64,000 nucleotides of DNA from Apodospora peruviana (lineage: Eukaryota > Ascomycota > Sordariomycetes > Sordariales > Lasiosphaeriaceae). Below are positions 59,360 through 64,000 of the stretch, piece by piece. Made by a program: the position numbers and the translations under genes. The notes beneath the pieces were generated by a model. The model searched no databases. It saw only the letters and a program-made list of their open reading frames with translations, and was not told the DNA's origin. Every line of letters begins with the position of its first letter. Within the stretch, counting starts at the first letter, position 1. The stretch is from contig JAUEDM010000001.1 of assembly GCA_033439685.1 (NCBI GenBank), positions 5,518,001 to 5,582,000 of the forward strand. Reading direction: 5' to 3'.

Positions 59360-61244
59360 CTAAACCGCTACTTTTGTATCATCTGCGGGGGAGTATCCTG
59401 GCAGCGAGTCAACTGGGTCGAAGTACTCATAGACTTTGTTGTCTTTGTCACGGCCCGTGACTGCTGGGGCCATGTATCTTGATATACCGGTTCTCCGATC
59501 GTATGATTGGAACGAGCAAGCTAGTCGCTTTCCTCCTCCCCCGGGAAGGTCCACCACAAAAGAAGGCATCATGAAGCCTGCTATGGAACCCCGGATCTTG
59601 GCTTCGAGGTCCAGGATCGTTTGCAATGGCGTCCGAAGGTGCTCGATTTTCTCTACCATGTCACATTGGTATACGTAGTACTATCTTTGGTGTCAGAACA
59701 CTTATCATCTTTCGTTGGGGTGGGCCAAAGGTCTTACGGGAGTGATATTGTTATCCGCAAGTTGTCGGATCAGGTTCGACATGGTGGCGACATCGTCATT
59801 GATGCCGCGGAGCAGGACCGTCTGGTTGCGGACCATGACGCCCGCCTCAAACAGCTTCTGGCTGGCGTCGGAGCTGATCCACGAGATCTCGCCGGGGTGG
59901 TTGAAGTGGGTGTGCCACGCCATGGCCTTGCCCGCCTTCTTCGCCTTGTTGGAGATGTCGATCAGCGCGTTGACCCAGCCGTCGGACTCGTCGAGAACCC
60001 TGCTGGGCGCGACGGCGAGCCCCTTGGAAGCGAAGCGGAACCGCTTGATGTTGGGCATGTCGATCAGGCGCTCGCCGATGAGCGTCAACTGCTCGGGTTG
60101 GAGATAGTACGAGTCGCCGCCCGACACGACGATGTCCTGCAGCTCGGGCCTGCTCTCGATGTAGGCAAAGGCCTCCTCCCAGCGCCTGCGCGTTGGCTTC
60201 AGGGATGCCTTGGTCACGGTGTCGGTGTCGGCGCCGACCGCGTACGAACGGGTGCAGAACATGCAGTATGTCGGGCAGACGGAGGTTGCTAATTAATTGG
60301 GCCACAGTCGATCAGTTAATCAGTCAGCATACAGAGGATCCTTGTATCAAAAAAGAAGGACGTACGCAAAAAGAGAGCCTTGTCAGTATATCGATGGACA
60401 AGGCCCTTGACGGGCGAATCGGCGGTCTCGTGGAGAGAATCCAACGCCAGCTTGGGGTGGTCGGGCAACATGAGCGACTTCATGGGCAGAAACTGGCGAA
60501 CAATCGGATCATGCCGAGGATCGCTCCAGTCCACCCGGCCAAGGATATATGGACTTGCACAGTGTCAGTTAGTTCACCGGCCTCGTTCAGACAATCAACA
60601 TCCCTACCTAGGTATGTAGGTAAGTGAAATACTCACGTCATGCGGATGGCCATGGTTGCAGCGGTAACACCGTCTAGAACATCCTTGATGAACTCCTCGC
60701 GCGTCTGCATCTGGCCCGATCGGTCGAGAGGCACCTGCTCAGGCACGACAGCCTGCAGAAACTTGAGGAGCTTGGCCGTTCCCTGCACGGTATTGGCGAT
60801 CTGTAATGCGTGTGCGTGTCAGTATAGATACACGACAGGGGTTGTTAACCAACGGTTCTACGGTCTGGAACGCTTCCTCGTCCAGCGTGCCGGGACTGGC
60901 TGAGACATATCACTTACGCTCCAACGGTATGAGAGAAACTCTTCCGCGGAGACCTTCTCCCATACGGGCACTTTGCGCCAAAACTCTTCGCGGTCTCGGG
61001 GAATTGTTGTCGCTGCTGGCTTGGACAGAGGAGGAGAAGGAGGAGGAGGAGGCCGATGGGGAATATTGTCTGCTTGGCTGGCTGTAGTGTTGCTGGGCCC
61101 CATTTCTGCGTCGACGATCTGGGCTTGCTGCCGGGGAGCAGTTCCGGCGGCTCGGGTCAGCGCCGGGCGAGCAGAACCGCTCCATGGCCTGGATATGATT
61201 GGCCCCTGGGGGCAAGAAGTTCGACGAAGGATACTGGAGAGCAT
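59360..61244 (-). CDS. Lysine 2,3-aminomutase family radical-SAM enzyme
   Basis: Five exons (61244-60918, 60800-60637, 60553-60366, 60288-59738, 59680-59360) give 516 residues. All four introns are GT-AG and each join restores family sequence (FLSYRWSIANTVQG, IRMTPYILGRVDW, DKALFLPTSVCP, NNITPYYVYQCDMV). The radical-SAM [4Fe-4S] motif CPTYCMFC is at 231-238; DIVVSGGDSYYL, FNHPGEI and TVLLRGIND are family blocks. Lys461 in PGGGGK is the expected PLP Schiff-base lysine. The family interconverts L-lysine and beta-lysine using SAM, PLP and an iron-sulfur cluster. The N-terminal 45 residues or so are Arg/Ser/Ala-rich with few acidic residues, suggesting mitochondrial import, where iron-sulfur cluster supply would suit it. 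No beta-lysine acetyltransferase or degradation gene is adjacent. Substrate could differ from lysine. Confidence 0.92.
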
Positions 61245-61717
61245 GATATCGGAACGTGTGTTTGAGGAACCAGAATGAGAGACAGTGGGTATGTATGTGC
61301 GCTATCTTGATGAGTGTGGTGAGGTTCGGAAAGTTATGAAACTTGGGGGAGGAGAAATGGCAGAAAATTCCCACTTGATAAATATGACCTTGTGACACTC
61401 TTTATATATCTATTTGCCGAGAAAGTGAGTGTGTGAGAGGGCCATGAGTTCTAGGCTCCTCAGTCTGAAGTTCTGAATCACGGCTGTGAGAGGGGGAGGG
61501 GGATTGGAATGAGTAAAAGATTGGCTGGAAAGGTCCGATGGAAAAGAAAAAGGTAAAAACAGTTGAAGTGCATTTTTTTCTTCTCCTTTCTCTTCTCCTG
61601 CCGCTACTCATAGACAATGCAGAGCAGCGGCCCGTTGGACCAACGTCGTTGCTACTGCAGACAAGGAAAGATGGATCTGGGACGGAAGGGACGCGGTGAC
61701 CGTGTAACAACCCTTTT

Positions 61718-61748
<31 letters not shown>

Positions 61749-63458
61749 GGGGGGCGGTGGTGGTGACAGCAGCAGCTCTGCTGCTCTTGCTTCTCTTGAT
61801 TCTCGCTGAAGGAAGGAGATAAAAAGCGGAGGAAGGACAGGACCAGCCGATCGGGTCAGGTCTGCTTGTTTGGGTCGGTATGTGTGCGCCAACAAACGAA
61901 CTCGAAAGAGAAGGAGCCCATGCCGCTCGCTTGGTTTCTTTTGGGACCCGACACTTGCCCGTTAAACACAAATACATTCGAAAAACTCGATCACGAGAAG
62001 AAGATGGTCACCTTACCTAATATCCTGGCTCACCTCCTAACCTGCCTTCCCTAGGTACCTGCAGGTATTCTTCGTATCCAATCATGTCAGCTATATGACT
62101 TACACCACTTGGCAGCGAGATCAGTACTAGCACGGTGAACAATACGCGCGCTATCTCTAGCTATACGACCACGACCACCAACGACGTCCGTCCCGAGTAT
62201 CCGGTGAAGATCTTCTTCACCTTTACACCGCGCCGGCCCGCCAGCTGGCCGCCTCGGTCGACTGACCCTGTTTTCTTTTTTCAGCACAGACTATTTACCC
62301 ACGTCAGATTCCTGTTGGCGATTTCTTTACCCCCTTTGCCGTATATCTGTTGTTCCCGCCTCGAGCCAGTTTGATGTCGAAAGAAGCTCCGTGCCGTACG
62401 GGTCCGTATGTATGCATGTGGTTGTCTAAACACAGTATGCATGTTGCTCTTTAAAGTCGCCAACCATCACACCCAAGTCCACTTGTTTCGTTGGCACCAT
62501 TCGGCAGAAATACGACGACGAGGAGAAGGTCTTGATGAAGTTGGATATCCCGGGGGAAGAGGAAGAGCAAGCAAGGGTTGTTGTCGTTGTTGTGCTGGGT
62601 GTGTGTCTCCGCGGATGAGATCCGGTCTCTGGTGGTAAGTTTTCTACTATCAACCCGGCCAGGTAGGTGTGAGCGAGCCGGCGAGCGAACAACCGAATCT
62701 CTCTGTCGAGCATGAGACAAAACTCGTCCAACACGGTCAGTCTTGGTTTCGAATCTATTGACGGCTGTTGGCTTGAAAGATATTGCCTTCCCCGCCTATT
62801 ATAAGCGTGGATCAGCTTGGTCTGCTCTCGATTCGGGTTGTATTTGGAATATGGCTGTTGTTACTCTCTTTCCTTGTCAAGGGTGACGATAGCTGTAATG
62901 TCGTATCCCTTGGTATAACTGTAAGGGGCTCGCTCACCAAGTTAGACCGACTGACCAAACTCCAGTCTCGTACGGACTCGAGGTTGGGTTCGACTGGATA
63001 ACTAGTAGCGAGCAGTTTTTTATTTGTTGTTATTCTATCCTTGGCTATACGCACGCACCATACATGTATTAGCCATGTCTGTGTTGCCAAAGACTGGCGG
63101 CGGCAGTCACCCACAGCTTGATGATGCGGCGAAGAAAGCCAAGGAGCTGTTCATCATAGAGTAAGTAACGTGCCTCCCTGCCCGTCTCTCATGCAAGTGT
63201 GTGTTGGGTTGGGGCTTGAGAGAAGATGCGGAGAGAGGAAAGATGAAAACGACAATGTACTGAACCCCTTGTTTGACTGTTAATGCAGACTCTCGAGCAA
63301 TCCCAAGATCTCGAGCCACCCCCTTCGCTTCAAGACAACTTCAACGCCAGCGGCGGCACATCACGGCCACGGCCACGAGTTCGGACTAGAGCAAGACTCC
63401 AGGGACTTGGGAGCAGACGCAATAGCAAGGGATAGATCTCCTGCAGCAAGCCAAGCCA
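61245..63458. other. 2.2-kb divergent spacer between the aminomutase and the transporter
   Basis: This holds the aminomutase promoter and leader and the transporter promoter. Notable are a T14G27 tract at 61714-61754 and a CCCTAGGTACC word near 62049. An ATG at 63075 opens 28 codons followed by a good donor (GA|GTAAGT at 63161) and an acceptor at 63288. That exon pair runs in a different frame from the transporter and stops near 63510, so its status is unclear. Confidence 0.45.
61714..61754. repeat. T14-G27 homopolymer pair
   Basis: Fourteen T followed by twenty-seven G on the plus strand, about 0.5 kb upstream of the aminomutase start. A G-run this long can form G-quadruplexes and is a likely place for sequencing or assembly length error. 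Confidence 0.9.
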
Positions 63459-64000
63459 ATGGGGACGAGACCGGTCACTACCAACAACAATGGCGACCAA
63501 ACTGCTGCTGCGCTTGATACTGGATGGCGACCCTGGAAGGTAGTCGTAGGAAATTTTTGCCTGACGGTGCCGACATACGGCCTCCTGAGCAGCGTCGGTC
63601 TTTTCCAGACGTATTGGGCCGAGCACCAACTCCAGGGCTGAACGGCGAGCGAGATTTCGTGGATCATATCCGTCTTTGGCTTCGTGATGTGCCTCTTCGC
63701 GGGCCCTTGCGGCGTGTTGTTTGATCGCTACGGCTCCGGCTGGCTGCTTGCCGCCAGCACATCGGCCTATGCCGGGTCCTTCGTCGGGCTCGCCTTCTCG
63801 GCGACGTACGCCCACTTCATGGGCTGTCTGATGGTGGCGGGTATCTCTGCCAGTACGTACGGCGGGCGGTTAGCTGCCTTTTTTGTGTCATTCCATGTCT
63901 GTTCGTGTAACCATGTTTACTTTTTTCCTTGTTGGTTCTTCTTCTTCTAAGTGCGGCATACTAACAGAAACATGATGGATGTTACCTCAGCGGCCCCCAC
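63459..64000 (+). pseudogene. MFS monocarboxylate-type transporter, 5' part, with in-frame TGA (cut by right edge)
   Basis: Frame 3 encodes TGWRPWKVVVGNFCLTVPTY and continues through a first membrane helix to TYWAEHQLQG, then TGA at 63639-63641. It resumes without frame change as TASEISWIISVFGFVMCLFA, then GPCGVLFDRYGSG (the MFS loop 2-3 motif) and a third helix. An intron starts at 63853 (GTACGT) and probably ends at 63990 (branch TACTAAC near 63958). The TGA falls where relatives of this family usually have an aromatic residue before the S/T-x-S-x-I-S-W-I block. I start at the Met at 63459; upstream this frame is closed by TAG at 63423. Either the gene is broken, or there is a base error or an unrecognised splice. 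The rest of the gene is outside the window. Confidence 0.55.

Noticed and set aside
1..64000. Repeat-induced point mutation or transposon islands
   Set aside because: No extended AT-rich, TpA-rich blocks and no transposase, integrase or reverse transcriptase reading frames were seen in either orientation.

Overview
The window is nuclear DNA from a filamentous ascomycete. The gene set is typically Pezizomycotina: an Msn2/Seb1 C2H2 factor, a SUN-family wall protein, Vps10, a Dph6 with two Rid-like domains and a fungal lysine 2,3-aminomutase. Introns are short (about 54-138 bp) with GT-AG ends, and intergenic DNA is full of short palindromic CCTAGGTA and TACGGAGTA motifs. Gene content and style fit Sordariomycetes, perhaps Sordariales; that placement is inference. 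There is no transposon ORF, no AT-rich block of the kind repeat-induced point mutation leaves, no CRISPR, no operon, and no rRNA or complete tRNA gene that I could recognise.

Layout, left to right. At 2-301 is the 3' end of an unidentified gene. At 0.4-7.9 kb lie three intron-free genes of RNA and protein synthesis: RCL1 (18S rRNA maturation, minus), a mitochondrial-type PPR protein (plus, sharing a 358-bp divergent promoter with RCL1) and DPH6 (diphthamide on eEF2, minus). At 11.1-13.1 kb is the stress regulator MSN2 (minus, one coding intron), followed by about 12.6 kb with no convincing gene. At 25.7-36.7 kb lie a G-patch/DUF4187 protein (plus), a membrane-anchored type-B carboxylesterase (minus, three exons), a DGAT2 acyltransferase with a very long N-terminal extension (minus, two exons) and a second C2H2 factor with a C-terminal coiled coil (minus). 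After a 5-kb gap come a SUN-family secreted protein (42.0-43.3 kb, two exons) and VPS10 (44.8-49.4 kb, two exons). Two poorly characterised minus-strand proteins follow at 52-56 kb, then lysine 2,3-aminomutase (59.4-61.2 kb, five exons). The right edge holds the 5' part of an MFS monocarboxylate-type transporter with an in-frame TGA inside the conserved N-terminal region.

These are mostly independent housekeeping, regulatory, lipid, trafficking and wall genes and do not form one pathway. Exon joins were worked out by hand from splice consensus, reading frame and family motifs. The joins for MSN2, the esterase, DGAT2, SUN, VPS10 and the aminomutase all restore a frame and a conserved motif. 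I found no clear undescribed multi-gene system. The items most worth a second look are the interrupted transporter, the fungal aminomutase, the long leader and desert upstream of MSN2, the DGAT2 extension and the dispersed palindromic motifs.
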